A stretch of 42,994 nt of DNA from UBA10649 sp964391765 (GCA_964391765.1 CAYMNG010000007.1:1-42994), one strand, 5' to 3'. Counted from the first letter of the stretch, positions 1 through 8,271 are shown. A program made the numbers and translations. Notes: generated by a model from the letters alone, not told the origin.

Positions 1-564
1 ACAGGCCACGACAACACGTGCCTGAAGCGGTTCGACTGGCAGCTCGGCGACCTGCCGCACGGCTACGACCACAAGTACGTGTACAGCCACATCGGCTACA
101 ACCTCAAGGCGACCGACATGCAGGCCGCACTCGGCCTGTCGCAGTTGACCAAGCTCGACCATTTCGTGCAGCGGCGCAAGGAGAACTTCGACCGCCTGAC
201 CCGTCGCCTGACCGGGGCCGAGGGTCTGCTGCTGCCGCGGGCCACGCCGCGCTCCGACCCGTCGTGGTTCGGCTACCCGATCACACTGGACCCCGAGCTC
301 CCGGTCAACCGCGAGGCACTGCTGCGCTTCCTCGATGCGCGCAAGATCGGCACCCGGCTGATGTTCGCCGGGAACATCCTGCGCCAGCCGGCGTATCGCA
401 ATGTCGAGGCCCGCGTCGTCGGCGACCTGACGAACTCCGACATCGTCATGCGGCGCACGTTCTGGGTCGGCACGTACCCGGGCCTGACCGAGCCGATGCT
501 CGACTTCGCCGCCGACTCGATCCTGGAGTTCATCGCCGACCCCGCCAACCGCACGGGCACGTGA
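1..564 (+). CDS. rfbH: CDP-4-dehydro-6-deoxyglucose 3-dehydrase, C-terminal part (partial)
   Basis: The frame is open from base 1 and ends with TGA at 562-564, so only the C-terminal ~187 residues are present. RfbH/E1 is a PMP- and [2Fe-2S]-dependent enzyme that removes the C3 hydroxyl of CDP-4-keto-6-deoxyglucose on the way to CDP-3,6-dideoxyhexoses. The visible part carries the family block GHDNTCLKRF...WQLG...YGYDHKY-like followed by YSHIGYNLKATDMQAALG. The Cys at bases 19-21 matches the last [2Fe-2S] ligand of the family (the others lie upstream). The next gene is rfbG, 1 nt downstream, which supplies its substrate. The aminotransferase-fold relative pseC shares the GYN.(L/K)TD.QAALG block, but the NTC-KRF motif and the rfbG neighbour favour RfbH. 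Confidence 0.93.
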   Translation, partial: TGHDNTCLKRFDWQLGDLPHGYDHKYVYSHIGYNLKATDMQAALGLSQLTKLDHFVQRRKENFDRLTRRLTGAEGLLLPRATPRSDPSWFGYPITLDPELPVNREALLRFLDARKIGTRLMFAGNILRQPAYRNVEARVVGDLTNSDIVMRRTFWVGTYPGLTEPMLDFAADSILEFIADPANRTGT

Positions 565-565
565 G

Positions 566-1585
566 ATGCACTGGCTGCTGACCGGGCACACCGGCTTCAA
601 GGGGACCTGGCTCGCGCTCGCGCTGACGCAGTCCGGACACGCGGTCTCCGGGCTGTCCCTGGATCCTGAGCCGGGGTCGCTGTTCGAGGTCGCCGAGGTC
701 GGCCCCCTGCTGCGCGCGGACCTGCGTGGCGACATCCGCGACCCGGCGACGGCCCGCTCGGCCCTCGCGCTGACCCGGCCCGATGTCGTCGTGCACCTCG
801 CCGCGCAACCGCTCGTCCGCGACTCCTATCGCGATCCGCGGTGGACGATGGAGACGAACGTCATGGGCACGTTCAACGTGCTCGAGGCGGTCGCCTCGAC
901 CAGCAGCGTGCAGGCGCACCTGGTCGTCACGACGGACAAGGTGTACCGCAACATTGGCCAGGTCGGGGGATACGTCGAGTCCGACTCCCTCGGCGGGCAC
1001 GACCCCTACAGCGCGTCCAAGGCGATGGCCGATCTGCTCGCGCAGTCCTGGCGGGCCAGTTTCGGCGGACCGCCCACGGCGATCGTGCGGGCGGGCAACG
1101 TCATCGGTGGCGGGGACGTCAGCACCGACCGGCTGCTGCCGGACCTGCTGCGCAGCTTCGCTGCCGGCGAACCCGCCCGGATCCGGTTCCCCGACGCCGT
1201 CCGCCCGTGGCAGCACGTGCTCGACTGCCTCGCCGGGTACCGGGCGATCGTCGACGCGCTGCTCGCCGGATCGGGGACGGGGGACTGGAACATCGGCCCG
1301 GGACCGGACAGCTTCGTGACCGTCGCCGCCCTCGCCGACCGGGCCGCGACGTTGTGGGGCGAGGGCGCGTCGTGGTCCGGCCAGGACGGGGAGCACCCGC
1401 ACGAGGCCGAACTGCTCGCCCTCGACGCGGGCCGCGCCCGGTCGCAGCTGGGGTGGCGGGAACGGCTGACGTTCGACGACGCGCTGACCTGGACCGTGCA
1501 GTGGCAACAGCGCGTGCGCCGCGGCGAAGCCCCCCGGGCCGTGACCGTCGAGCAGCTCGCGGACTTCACCGCGCTGACCCGATGA
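566..1585 (+). CDS. rfbG: CDP-glucose 4,6-dehydratase
   Basis: An SDR-family enzyme that converts CDP-glucose to CDP-4-keto-6-deoxyglucose, the first committed step of CDP-dideoxyhexose synthesis in the cytosol. The nucleotide-binding loop is the RfbG-type GHTGFKG (residues 7-13) rather than GGAGFIG. TTDKVY lies at 122-127 and the catalytic YSASK at 148-152. At 339 residues the length is normal for the family. The ATG is 1 nt after the rfbH stop and the gene ends in an ATGA overlap with the ABC transporter, so the three form one operon. The CDP-glucose synthase RfbF is not in the window and may lie upstream. Confidence 0.94.
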   Translation: MHWLLTGHTGFKGTWLALALTQSGHAVSGLSLDPEPGSLFEVAEVGPLLRADLRGDIRDPATARSALALTRPDVVVHLAAQPLVRDSYRDPRWTMETNVMGTFNVLEAVASTSSVQAHLVVTTDKVYRNIGQVGGYVESDSLGGHDPYSASKAMADLLAQSWRASFGGPPTAIVRAGNVIGGGDVSTDRLLPDLLRSFAAGEPARIRFPDAVRPWQHVLDCLAGYRAIVDALLAGSGTGDWNIGPGPDSFVTVAALADRAATLWGEGASWSGQDGEHPHEAELLALDAGRARSQLGWRERLTFDDALTWTVQWQQRVRRGEAPRAVTVEQLADFTALTR

Positions 1586-3555
1586 GCGGGCCGGCGCCCG
1601 ACGGCGACGAGGTCCTCGACGCGGCGACCGAGGATCGCGGGGCGGTGCCGACCGGCATCGACCCGGTGACCGGGGTGCCGTACGCCGACGGCGGGCGGGA
1701 CCGCACGATCTCGGAGTCGGTCCGGGCGTCGCTGGCCCTGCTCACCCGACGCGACCGGCGACTGTTCGTGGTCGCCGGCGGAGTGCAGATGAGCCTGGGC
1801 CTGCTCGACCTCGCCGGCGTCGCGCTGATCGGCCTGGTGGGCGCGGTCGCCGTGTCCGGCATCGACCCGACGTCGATGTCGCCGTCGGCGCGCGCGTGGC
1901 TGGCCCGGCTCGGGCTGGGCGGGCTGACCGCGTCGCAACTGGTCGGCCTGATCGCGTTCGCCGCCGTCGTCCTGCTGATCACCAAGACGCTCGCGTCGGC
2001 GTACCTGACCCGGCGGATGCTCCGGTTCCTGGCGAATCGGCAGGCCGACGTGTCGGCCCGGCTGGCCCGCACACTGCTGAGCCGGCCGCTGCTGGACGTC
2101 CAACGATGGAGCACGGCGGAGGTCCTGTACGCGCTGACGTCGGGGGTCGGAGCCGCCGTGCCCTCACTCCTGGGCTCGGTGCTCGTCATCGTGAGTGAGA
2201 CGTTCCTGTTCGCCATCATGGCGATCGGGCTGTTCATCGTCGACCCGACGCTGACCGTCGCGACGGCGGCGTACTTCGCGATCATCGTCTACATCCTGCA
2301 GGTCTGGCTCGGACGCGCGTCCGCGCGCAACGCCAAGGTCCAGGCCGACCGGGGGATGTCGACGATCACCACGGTGTCCGAAGCGCTGTCGACGTACCGC
2401 GAGACGACGGTCCTCAACCGTCGGGAGTTCTACGTTGACCGGTTCGACCGGATGGTCCGAGACTCCGCCCGGGCCGGCGCGGCGAACTCGTTCTACCTGG
2501 AGATCCCCAAGTACGTGCTCGAGACCGCGCTCGTGCTCGGCGGCTTCGCCCTGGCGATCATCCAGTTCGTCACGAAGGACCTCGCCGCCGCCGCCGCGAT
2601 CATCGCGATCTTCCTCGCCGCGGGCTTTCGGATCGTCCCGTCGATGCTGCGGCTGCAGGCCGCCGCGGTGACGATCCGCTCGGCGAGCGCGGCGGCCCGC
2701 AAGACGTTCGAGCTGGCCCTGTGGTTCGGCCTGCAGGACGGGCACGGCGACCGGCCGCGACGGATGTCGGCGGCGGACGCGCGCCGGCTGCGCGAGCGGA
2801 TCGCGAACGGGCATGGGGACTTCGAGGCCCGCGTCGAGGTCGTCGGAGTGTCGGTCACGTATCCGGGCGGCGACCGGCCGGCGGTGGCCGACGCGGACGT
2901 GCACGTCGAGCCGGGGTGCTCGCTCGCGCTCGTCGGCAGCACCGGCGCGGGGAAGTCGACGCTCGCCGACGTGATCCTCGGCGTGCTCGACGTCGACGCC
3001 GGCGCGGTGGTGATCTCCGGGGTGCCGCCCCGCGAGGCGATCAGCCGATGGCCGGGCGCGATCGCCTACGTGCCGCAGAGCGTCGGCCTGACCGAGGGGA
3101 CGATCCGCGACAACGTCGCGCTGGGCCTGCCCGAACTCGCCGTCGACGACGACCTGGTCTGGGAGGCGCTCGAACGTGCGCACCTGGCGCAGTTCCTGCG
3201 TGAGGCCCGCGAGGGGCTCGACACCCTCGTCGGCGAGCGGGGCGTCCGCCTGTCCGGCGGCCAGCGGCAGCGGCTGGGGATCGCGCGGGCGCTGTACACC
3301 CGCCCGCGACTGCTCGTCCTCGACGAGGCGACCAGCGCGCTGGACGCCGAGACGGAACTGTCGATCACCGCGACGCTGCGCGAACTCGAGGGCGAGGTCA
3401 CGACGATCACCGTCGCGCACCGACTGGCGACGATCAAGGACGCCGACGAGGTCCTGTTCCTGCGCGACGGATTCATCGTCTCGCGGGGAACGTTCGACGA
3501 GGTTCGCGCCGACACGCCGGACTTCGACCGCTCGGCCCGCCTCCTGGGCATGTAG
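1582..3555 (+). CDS. ABC transporter, fused permease-ATPase (PglK/MsbA-type flippase)
   Basis: A 657-residue half-transporter. About 55 hydrophilic residues precede a hydrophobic permease (roughly residues 55-330), followed by an ATPase domain. Walker A GSTGAGKST is at 452-460, the signature LSGGQ at 557-561, Walker B LLVLDE at 577-582 and the switch His in VAHRL at 613. Homologues such as PglK/WlaB flip lipid-linked oligosaccharides across the membrane. The ATG overlaps the rfbG stop (ATGA), so export is coupled to dideoxyhexose synthesis. A flippase role for the glycan made by this locus is inferred from context; lipid or peptide export cannot be excluded. It is followed by a CCCCA tract and a perfect palindrome that could end the transcript. 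Confidence 0.88.
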   Translation: MSGPAPDGDEVLDAATEDRGAVPTGIDPVTGVPYADGGRDRTISESVRASLALLTRRDRRLFVVAGGVQMSLGLLDLAGVALIGLVGAVAVSGIDPTSMSPSARAWLARLGLGGLTASQLVGLIAFAAVVLLITKTLASAYLTRRMLRFLANRQADVSARLARTLLSRPLLDVQRWSTAEVLYALTSGVGAAVPSLLGSVLVIVSETFLFAIMAIGLFIVDPTLTVATAAYFAIIVYILQVWLGRASARNAKVQADRGMSTITTVSEALSTYRETTVLNRREFYVDRFDRMVRDSARAGAANSFYLEIPKYVLETALVLGGFALAIIQFVTKDLAAAAAIIAIFLAAGFRIVPSMLRLQAAAVTIRSASAAARKTFELALWFGLQDGHGDRPRRMSAADARRLRERIANGHGDFEARVEVVGVSVTYPGGDRPAVADADVHVEPGCSLALVGSTGAGKSTLADVILGVLDVDAGAVVISGVPPREAISRWPGAIAYVPQSVGLTEGTIRDNVALGLPELAVDDDLVWEALERAHLAQFLREAREGLDTLVGERGVRLSGGQRQRLGIARALYTRPRLLVLDEATSALDAETELSITATLRELEGEVTTITVAHRLATIKDADEVLFLRDGFIVSRGTFDEVRADTPDFDRSARLLGM

Positions 3556-3564
3556 CCCCGCCCG

Positions 3565-3593
3565 CCCCACCCCACCCCACCCCACCCCACCCC
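3565..3593. repeat. (CCCCA)5 short tandem repeat, G-rich on the minus strand
   Basis: Five CCCCA units plus a final CCCC begin 10 nt after the ABC transporter stop codon. The minus strand reads GGGG(TGGGG)5, six runs of four G, which fits the G-quadruplex consensus. It lies 5 nt from the conserved tail of the first dispersed hairpin. A role in termination or strand slippage is possible but unproven. Confidence 0.85.
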
Positions 3594-3598
3594 GCTGA

Positions 3599-3672
3599 CC
3601 GTTTGTCCCGCTTCCTGGGAGGTGGTGCACGACACGCCCGGGATCCCGGGCGTGTCGTGCACCACCTCCCAG
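3599..3672 (-). repeat. Dispersed hairpin repeat, family 1, copy 1 (58-bp perfect palindrome plus 16-nt tail)
   Basis: Bases 3615-3672 form a perfect 58-bp palindrome (29-nt arms, centre GGATCC, ends CTGGGA/TCCCAG). On the minus strand it is followed by the tail GAAGCGGGACAAACGG (3614 to 3599). The same palindrome recurs exactly at 4815-4872, and the same tail recurs at 4873-4888 (one change) and twice near 36337-36413. It lies between the ABC transporter stop and the nuclease-like gene. It may act as a factor-independent terminator lacking a U-tract or as the end of a mobile cassette. Confidence 0.9.
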
Positions 3673-3773
3673 TCGCGGGGGACCGCGGTCCACAGGTCGC
3701 GCGAATTCGGGCAACGGCCACAACAGCGACGACGGGCGCGAGCCGTGCCCCCGAGTAGCGCGATCGTCGACCC

Positions 3774-4793
3774 ATGACCACACCGATCCCACCCCAGACG
3801 GCTCCGCTTCTGTCTCCGCCACGAAACGGCCGGCGCCTGACCCCGCTGCCCGAAGCCACGAACCTCACGGTCTTCCGGCGGGCGGACATGGCTGCGTGGG
3901 GGATCGATCCGGCGAGCGCGCGGACCTACATCCGACAGGGACTGTGGGTCCGCCTGCACCGCGGGGTGTACGCCGACGCTGACGTCTACACCGCGTGCCG
4001 GTCCGATCCAGAACGCCTCCATCGGCTGATGACCCGGGCGGCGATCATGGCCCTGCCCGTCCCGGCCGCCGCATTCGGGCCAACCAGTGGCGTGTTCCAC
4101 TACCTGCCGCGACAGGGCGCGGTTCCGGCAGTCGTCACGCTCGTCCGTGATCCGGACGCAGACCGACGAGCGCTACGGCGTCGCGTCGTCCGACCCAGTG
4201 AACTCGACGCGGTCCAGGTCCACGGGTTCCGGCTCCAACCCGAGGATGTGATCCGCGTCGACGGCGTCGCGACCGTCACGCGGGAGATCGCTGCGATCAC
4301 CACTGCCGCGAGCGGCTGCGAGGAATGGGCCGTCGCCGTGCTGGACGCGGTCGCCTGGCAGCGACCGGAGGTGCTCGCGGAGTTCGCCGCACAGGTGGAG
4401 CGGTGGTCGCGGCTGCGCGGAATCGGCGTCGTCCGACGGGCCCTTCCGCTGGTCCGATGCGGCGCGCAGTCGCCGTTCGAGAGCCTGTCGCGGGTGCGCC
4501 TGGTCGCCGGCGGAATCCCCGAGCCCCGGCTGCAGGTGCCGTTCTACGACGCGAACGGGCTGATCGGGTATGCCGACATGACCTGGGACGGGCCACGCGT
4601 GATCGGGGAGTGCGACGGCCTGGTCAAGTACGAAGCGCGGGCGGACGTCGTCCGGGAGAAGTTGCGCGAGGACCGCCTGCGCGCCCTCGGCTTCACCGTC
4701 GTGCGGTGGACGTGGCGAGAGCTCATGTCGGATCCGGCGGCGGTTCGCGCGCGGGTGCGGCACGCGTTCGGCCAGTCGGACCGTCCGCGGTGA
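3774..4793 (+). CDS. AbiEi-like winged-helix / DUF559 (PD-(D/E)XK-like) protein
   Basis: A 339-residue protein with an N-terminal AbiEi-antitoxin-like winged-helix region (about 30-110: FRRADMAAWGI...YIRQGLWVRLHRGVY) and a C-terminal DUF559/Vsr-like nuclease-fold region (about 230-335). Candidate active-site acids are Glu236, Asp268, Glu279 and Asp281 in SPFES, YADMTW and GECDG, followed by the conserved strand RLRALGFTVVRWTW. This architecture is frequent in actinobacteria, where its role is unknown; nucleic-acid binding or cleavage and a link to toxin-antitoxin biology are inferred. No AbiEii-type toxin is adjacent. The ATG at 3774 has no clear Shine-Dalgarno. The early codons are less biased to G/C at third positions than the neighbouring genes. 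It sits alone between two identical palindromes. Confidence 0.78.
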   Translation: MTTPIPPQTAPLLSPPRNGRRLTPLPEATNLTVFRRADMAAWGIDPASARTYIRQGLWVRLHRGVYADADVYTACRSDPERLHRLMTRAAIMALPVPAAAFGPTSGVFHYLPRQGAVPAVVTLVRDPDADRRALRRRVVRPSELDAVQVHGFRLQPEDVIRVDGVATVTREIAAITTAASGCEEWAVAVLDAVAWQRPEVLAEFAAQVERWSRLRGIGVVRRALPLVRCGAQSPFESLSRVRLVAGGIPEPRLQVPFYDANGLIGYADMTWDGPRVIGECDGLVKYEARADVVREKLREDRLRALGFTVVRWTWRELMSDPAAVRARVRHAFGQSDRPR

Positions 4794-4814
4794 GCCTGGT
4801 CGGCGGTGGCGCGA

Positions 4815-4888
4815 CTGGGAGGTGGTGCACGACACGCCCGGGATCCCGGGCGTGTCGTGCACCACCTCCCAGGAAGCGGGAGAAACGG
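4815..4888 (+). repeat. Dispersed hairpin repeat, family 1, copy 2
   Basis: Bases 4815-4872 are identical to the 58-bp palindrome at 3615-3672. The tail at 4873-4888 reads GAAGCGGGAGAAACGG, one base different from the other tails. It lies just after the nuclease-like gene and just before the membrane protein gene, with its tail on the outer side of the pair. Confidence 0.9.
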
Positions 4889-4922
4889 AAGGGGGCGGTA
4901 GGGGTGCGGCAGACTGGGCGTC

Positions 4923-4976
4923 GTGGGCAGCGGCGTCGTGGGCAGCGGCGTCGTGGGCAGCGGCGTCGTGGGCAGC
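4923..4976 (+). repeat. 15-bp tandem repeat carrying in-frame GTG start codons
   Basis: The unit GTGGGCAGCGGCGTC occurs three times in full plus nine bases of a fourth. It encodes repeated V-G-S-G-V at the extreme N-terminus of the following protein. Every unit begins with GTG in the same frame, so any copy (4923, 4938, 4953, 4968) could be the initiator. An in-frame TAG at 4899-4901 excludes starts further upstream. Confidence 0.85.
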
Positions 4977-7124
4977 GCCATCCCCATCCTGGTCATCGTC
5001 GGGGTCGTCGTCGTCCAGGGCGCCAGCGGAGCGCTGTGGTGGGCGTGGGCCCGCGCGAGTGCGCGCGGCGACCGCGCGAGCGCCTCGTGGGCCGAACTGC
5101 TCGGCATGGGGTTGGCCCTGGGGACGTTCGCCTCGATGCTGGCCGCGATGGTCCTGGCCCGGACCGTGCTGGACCCGGTCGCGTGGGCACTGCCGGCACT
5201 GGGGACGGCCGTCGCGGTCGCCGTCCCGCGCTTGCGCCGGTCGTTGTCCGGCCTGCGGGTGCGCGCCGACCCCGCTCGCGCGACCGCCGTGGGCGTCGGC
5301 GTCGTCGCCGGACTGGCCCTGCTGGCCGCCAACTGGACCCGGATCCCGCTGGCCGCACCGTCGACGGCGTCCTTCACCGACCTGTACTTCTTCGAGGCGA
5401 TCAGTCGCGGCCTGGCCGAGTTCGGCCCGGCGCAGAGCATCCTCATGTCCGGCGGCTCGCTGCGGTATCACTGGTTCACCTACGCGTGGGCCGGCGAACT
5501 CGCACAGACCGCCGGCGCGGCCCCGTTCGTGACGATCACGCGGGCGCTGCCGATCGTCACCCTCGTCGGCGTCAGCCTGCTCGCCGCCGCGTGGGCCGGT
5601 GACCGGTCGCGCGTTCGCTGGGTGCCGACGCTGGCGGTGCTGTTGATCGTCGCCGGCGGGTACACCGGGGCGCTCTACGGCGCCGTACTGAACTTCGACT
5701 CCCCGAGCCAGTCGATGACGACGGTCTGGCTGCTGGGCCTGGGGTTCACCGTCGTCGCGATCGCGCGCGGCCGGGTCGGCCGGATCGCCGGCCCCGTCGT
5801 CGTCGCGCTGCTCGCGGCGGCCTGCACCGGCGGGAAGGTCAGTCACGCGATCGTCGCCGCAGCCGGCATCGCCGTCGTGGTCGGCCTCGGGCTGGTCACG
5901 CGTTCGCCGTGGTGGCGGCGGACGTTCGCCGCGGCGGTGGTCGCCGCCGTCGCCATGGCGGTCACCTACCTGTGGGTCCTCGCCGGGGTCGCGATCGACC
6001 GCAACCTGACCGAGGAGGTCGCCGTGAAGGCGTCGACCTGGCAGGGTCTGGACCCGCTGATCGGCCGCGGGGGCGTGATCTTGGGCACGGCTGCGCTGGT
6101 CCTGGCGGTCCTAGCGCGGCTGGCCGGGCTGGGCTGGTCGGCGGCCCGTCGTCCGTGGAGCGCGGACGTCGCGTTCTGCGTGGGCGCCGTCGCGGCCGGT
6201 CTGGCGGCGATGCTCGTGCTGCGCGAAGGGGTGAACGAACTGTGGTTCGTGCTCGCCGCGAGCGCACCGGCCGCGGTGATGTCGGCGGTCGGCGTCGGTG
6301 CCGCTGCCCGGTGGCTCGCGCGACCACCGCGTCCCCTGCCACGTCCACTCGCGTGGATCGTGGTGATCTCGGTTCCCGCATCCGCTGCGGCACTTCTGCT
6401 GTCCCGCAACTGGTCCGCGCACCAGGCCGTCCTCAACTGGCTCGCCCCCCCGGCCGCGTGGACGCTGGTGGTCGTCGGCGCGCTGGCTGTCGCGGTGCTT
6501 CGCCGTCCCCGAGGACGGGTCCTCGTCCCGGCCATCGCACTGGTCGTGGGGGCCGTGACGCTGACCGCGATCGGCACCCGGCCCGCCGCGATCTGGACCG
6601 CCGCGCGGCCGATCACGACCGAACGCGGTGCGGTCGCGCCGAGCCCGGGCCTACCCGCTTCTGCTTCCGACGCACCGGCTGCCGACGCATCCGCTACCGA
6701 CGCACCGGCTGTCGACGCACCGGCCGCGCCGACCACCGGCCCGGACTACGCCGCGATCCTCGCCGCCGCGAACTGGCTGACGGCGAACACCGCCGACGAC
6801 GCGCAGATCGCGACCACCGACCCGCTGTCCGCCCTCGTCCCGGCGCTGACCGGACGGCAGATGTACCTGGCCGGCGACCTGTACCAGGTCGGCCTCGGTC
6901 GCGCCGACGAACTCGCGGAGATCGAGCGGCGCCGCGCGGTCTCCCGGGCACTGGCCACCGGACCGACCGTCGCGGACTACGCGGCGCTGTGCGCCGCAGG
7001 GGTGGACTTCGTGTGGGCCCAGGCCGCTGCGGGCGACGTGCGGGCGACGGGGCTGACGACCGTCTACCAGCAGCCGTGGATCACGATCCTGCGACTACCC
7101 GAGGGTCAGTGCCCGATCCCCTGA
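4923..7124 (+). CDS. Polytopic membrane protein, GT-C-like putative glycosyltransferase
   Basis: Up to 733 residues. Many hydrophobic segments cover roughly residues 1-570; then comes an Ala/Asp/Pro/Ser/Thr-rich linker (about 580-610) and a soluble C-terminal domain of about 120 residues beginning WLTANTADDAQIAT. This plan, many membrane spans then a small extracytoplasmic domain, is typical of GT-C enzymes that use polyprenyl-phosphate sugars. An early loop contains DLYFFEAI and RYHWFTYAWAGE, with acidic and His residues that could form the active site. I cannot assign a named family. The start is uncertain because of the GTG-bearing tandem repeat. Its 3' end overlaps the convergent acyltransferase by 44 bp. 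Confidence 0.75.
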   Translation: MGSGVVGSGVVGSGVVGSAIPILVIVGVVVVQGASGALWWAWARASARGDRASASWAELLGMGLALGTFASMLAAMVLARTVLDPVAWALPALGTAVAVAVPRLRRSLSGLRVRADPARATAVGVGVVAGLALLAANWTRIPLAAPSTASFTDLYFFEAISRGLAEFGPAQSILMSGGSLRYHWFTYAWAGELAQTAGAAPFVTITRALPIVTLVGVSLLAAAWAGDRSRVRWVPTLAVLLIVAGGYTGALYGAVLNFDSPSQSMTTVWLLGLGFTVVAIARGRVGRIAGPVVVALLAAACTGGKVSHAIVAAAGIAVVVGLGLVTRSPWWRRTFAAAVVAAVAMAVTYLWVLAGVAIDRNLTEEVAVKASTWQGLDPLIGRGGVILGTAALVLAVLARLAGLGWSAARRPWSADVAFCVGAVAAGLAAMLVLREGVNELWFVLAASAPAAVMSAVGVGAAARWLARPPRPLPRPLAWIVVISVPASAAALLLSRNWSAHQAVLNWLAPPAAWTLVVVGALAVAVLRRPRGRVLVPAIALVVGAVTLTAIGTRPAAIWTAARPITTERGAVAPSPGLPASASDAPAADASATDAPAVDAPAAPTTGPDYAAILAAANWLTANTADDAQIATTDPLSALVPALTGRQMYLAGDLYQVGLGRADELAEIERRRAVSRALATGPTVADYAALCAAGVDFVWAQAAAGDVRATGLTTVYQQPWITILRLPEGQCPIP

Positions 7125-8220
7125 CCGGAGCGGGCCACCGTCGGTGCGCCCAGTGCAGGATCCGCTTCTCCAGCAGGTTCCACGACACCAGCCCGACCGC
7201 CCACGACACCGCAGTCGTCGCGACGGTGATCACGGTGAGCCAAACGAGGTTGACGGTCGCGGACGTCTCGGTCGGCCCGCTGTACCAGCGCTCGATGCCG
7301 CGCAGGACCCAGAAGTGGAAGAAGTACATGAAGTACGAGTAACGCCCGATGCTGCGCAACGCCGGGCCGACAGCGGGGATCGCGTTGGCCGTGACCGCGA
7401 TCGCGGCCATGACCAGCACGAACCCGAGGACGAAGTAGCCCGGGGTGTCCTGGGCGTAGGCCGACGTCAGGCCGAGAAGGAGCGCACCGAAGACCGCGAC
7501 GGCCGTCCACGAGCGGTCCGGGACCAGGGCGGAGATCCCGTTCGCCCGCCACGAGCGCAGGACCGCGTACCCGGCCCCGCCCAGCAGGAAGAACGGCCAG
7601 GAGTTGAACAGGGCCAACCGCAGCCAGGCCGACATCGCCGTCCCGAGCGGGGTCTCCTCTCCGGCCAGCGCGAGGACGCCGCGGGCGAGGACCATCGACA
7701 GGTAGCCCACGATGACGGTGCCGGCGAGGAAGGCGACGCCGCGTCGGCGGAACCACGAGAACAGCAGGTAGTGCCCCATCTCCTGCTGGATCGTCAGGCC
7801 GCCGGTCGGGGTGTAGGCCAGCGCGGGCGTCACCCAGCCGAGGAAGACGGCGCCGAGGGCGAACCCGAGCCAGCCGGGCAACCCGGGGTCCGGGGGGCCG
7901 AAGACCAGGTACGACACGACCAGGAAGATCACCCACAGCGGCCACACGCGCGCCCAGCGGCGGGACCAGAAGTAGGCCGGGGTGTACGGCCGGTCGCCGG
8001 TGTGCAGCGAGAACATCAGCCACCCGGACAGGACGAAGAACAGTTGCACGCCGAACTGGCCGTAGTCGAACACGCGGAAGATCTCCGGGGGCAGGGCGTA
8101 ACTGCCGGTCGTCGCGACCATCGTCGACAGCGAGTGCGTCGCCACGACGCACAAGATCGCGACGCCGCGAACGGCGTCCAGAGCCGCGACGCGGCTGGTC
8201 ACCGGTGGCGCAGTGGGCAC
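7081..8220 (-). CDS. Acyltransferase 3 family membrane protein (OafA/YrhL-like)
   Basis: A 379-residue integral membrane acyltransferase. The N-terminal block RVAALDAVRGVAILCVVATHS contains the family R-G-hydrophobic-A-H pattern, with the catalytic-type His in ATHS, then about ten hydrophobic segments. FDYGQFGVQLFFVLSGWLM is the family F-G-V-x-L-F-F-x-L-S-G motif. Such enzymes O-acylate surface sugars. I chose GTG at 8220 because GGAGG lies 6 nt upstream; a TTG at 8247 would add nine residues but lacks such a site. It is a single-gene unit divergent from the dioxygenase gene, and its last 44 bp overlap the convergent membrane protein gene. Confidence 0.9.
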   Translation of the reverse strand: MPTAPPVTSRVAALDAVRGVAILCVVATHSLSTMVATTGSYALPPEIFRVFDYGQFGVQLFFVLSGWLMFSLHTGDRPYTPAYFWSRRWARVWPLWVIFLVVSYLVFGPPDPGLPGWLGFALGAVFLGWVTPALAYTPTGGLTIQQEMGHYLLFSWFRRRGVAFLAGTVIVGYLSMVLARGVLALAGEETPLGTAMSAWLRLALFNSWPFFLLGGAGYAVLRSWRANGISALVPDRSWTAVAVFGALLLGLTSAYAQDTPGYFVLGFVLVMAAIAVTANAIPAVGPALRSIGRYSYFMYFFHFWVLRGIERWYSGPTETSATVNLVWLTVITVATTAVSWAVGLVSWNLLEKRILHWAHRRWPAPVRGSGTDPRVVAGS

Positions 8221-8264
8221 GGGTGACCTCCGGTCCTGCGGGCGCAACGTCCGCGTTCGCGCCC

Positions 8265-8271
8265 TACCCTA
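8265..8271. promoter_or_regulatory. Overlapping divergent -10 elements
   Basis: TACCCT (8265-8270, plus) and TAGGGT (8271-8266, minus) share bases in the 80-bp gap between the divergent acyltransferase and dioxygenase genes. Both fit TANNNT. The plus-strand transcript would start about 25 nt before the ATG at 8301 and keep a GGAGG site. Confidence 0.45.

Larger units (their letters stand above)
3599..4888. mobile_element. Possible inserted cassette: nuclease-like gene bounded by 74-bp inverted repeats
   Basis: The gene at 3774-4793 is bracketed by two 74-bp copies of the same repeat in mirror orientation, with the 16-nt tails pointing outward and only one mismatch over 74 bp. The enclosed gene has no evident link to glycan synthesis, and it separates the flippase from the next glycan gene. 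This resembles a small cassette that could move, or be mobilised in trans, between repeat sites. No transposase is present and no target-site duplication was established, so two independently placed repeats remain possible. Confidence 0.35.

Noticed and set aside
2164..3822. 552-codon minus-strand open frame opposite the ABC transporter
   Set aside because: It runs through the CCCCA tract and palindrome and mirrors the ATPase domain codons; the plus-strand Walker and signature motifs are decisive.
3615..4872. Repeated palindromes as a CRISPR array or insertion-sequence ends
   Set aside because: The two copies are over 1 kb apart with a gene between, there are no regular spacers, and no transposase or cas gene is present. 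A cassette is kept only as a low-confidence idea.
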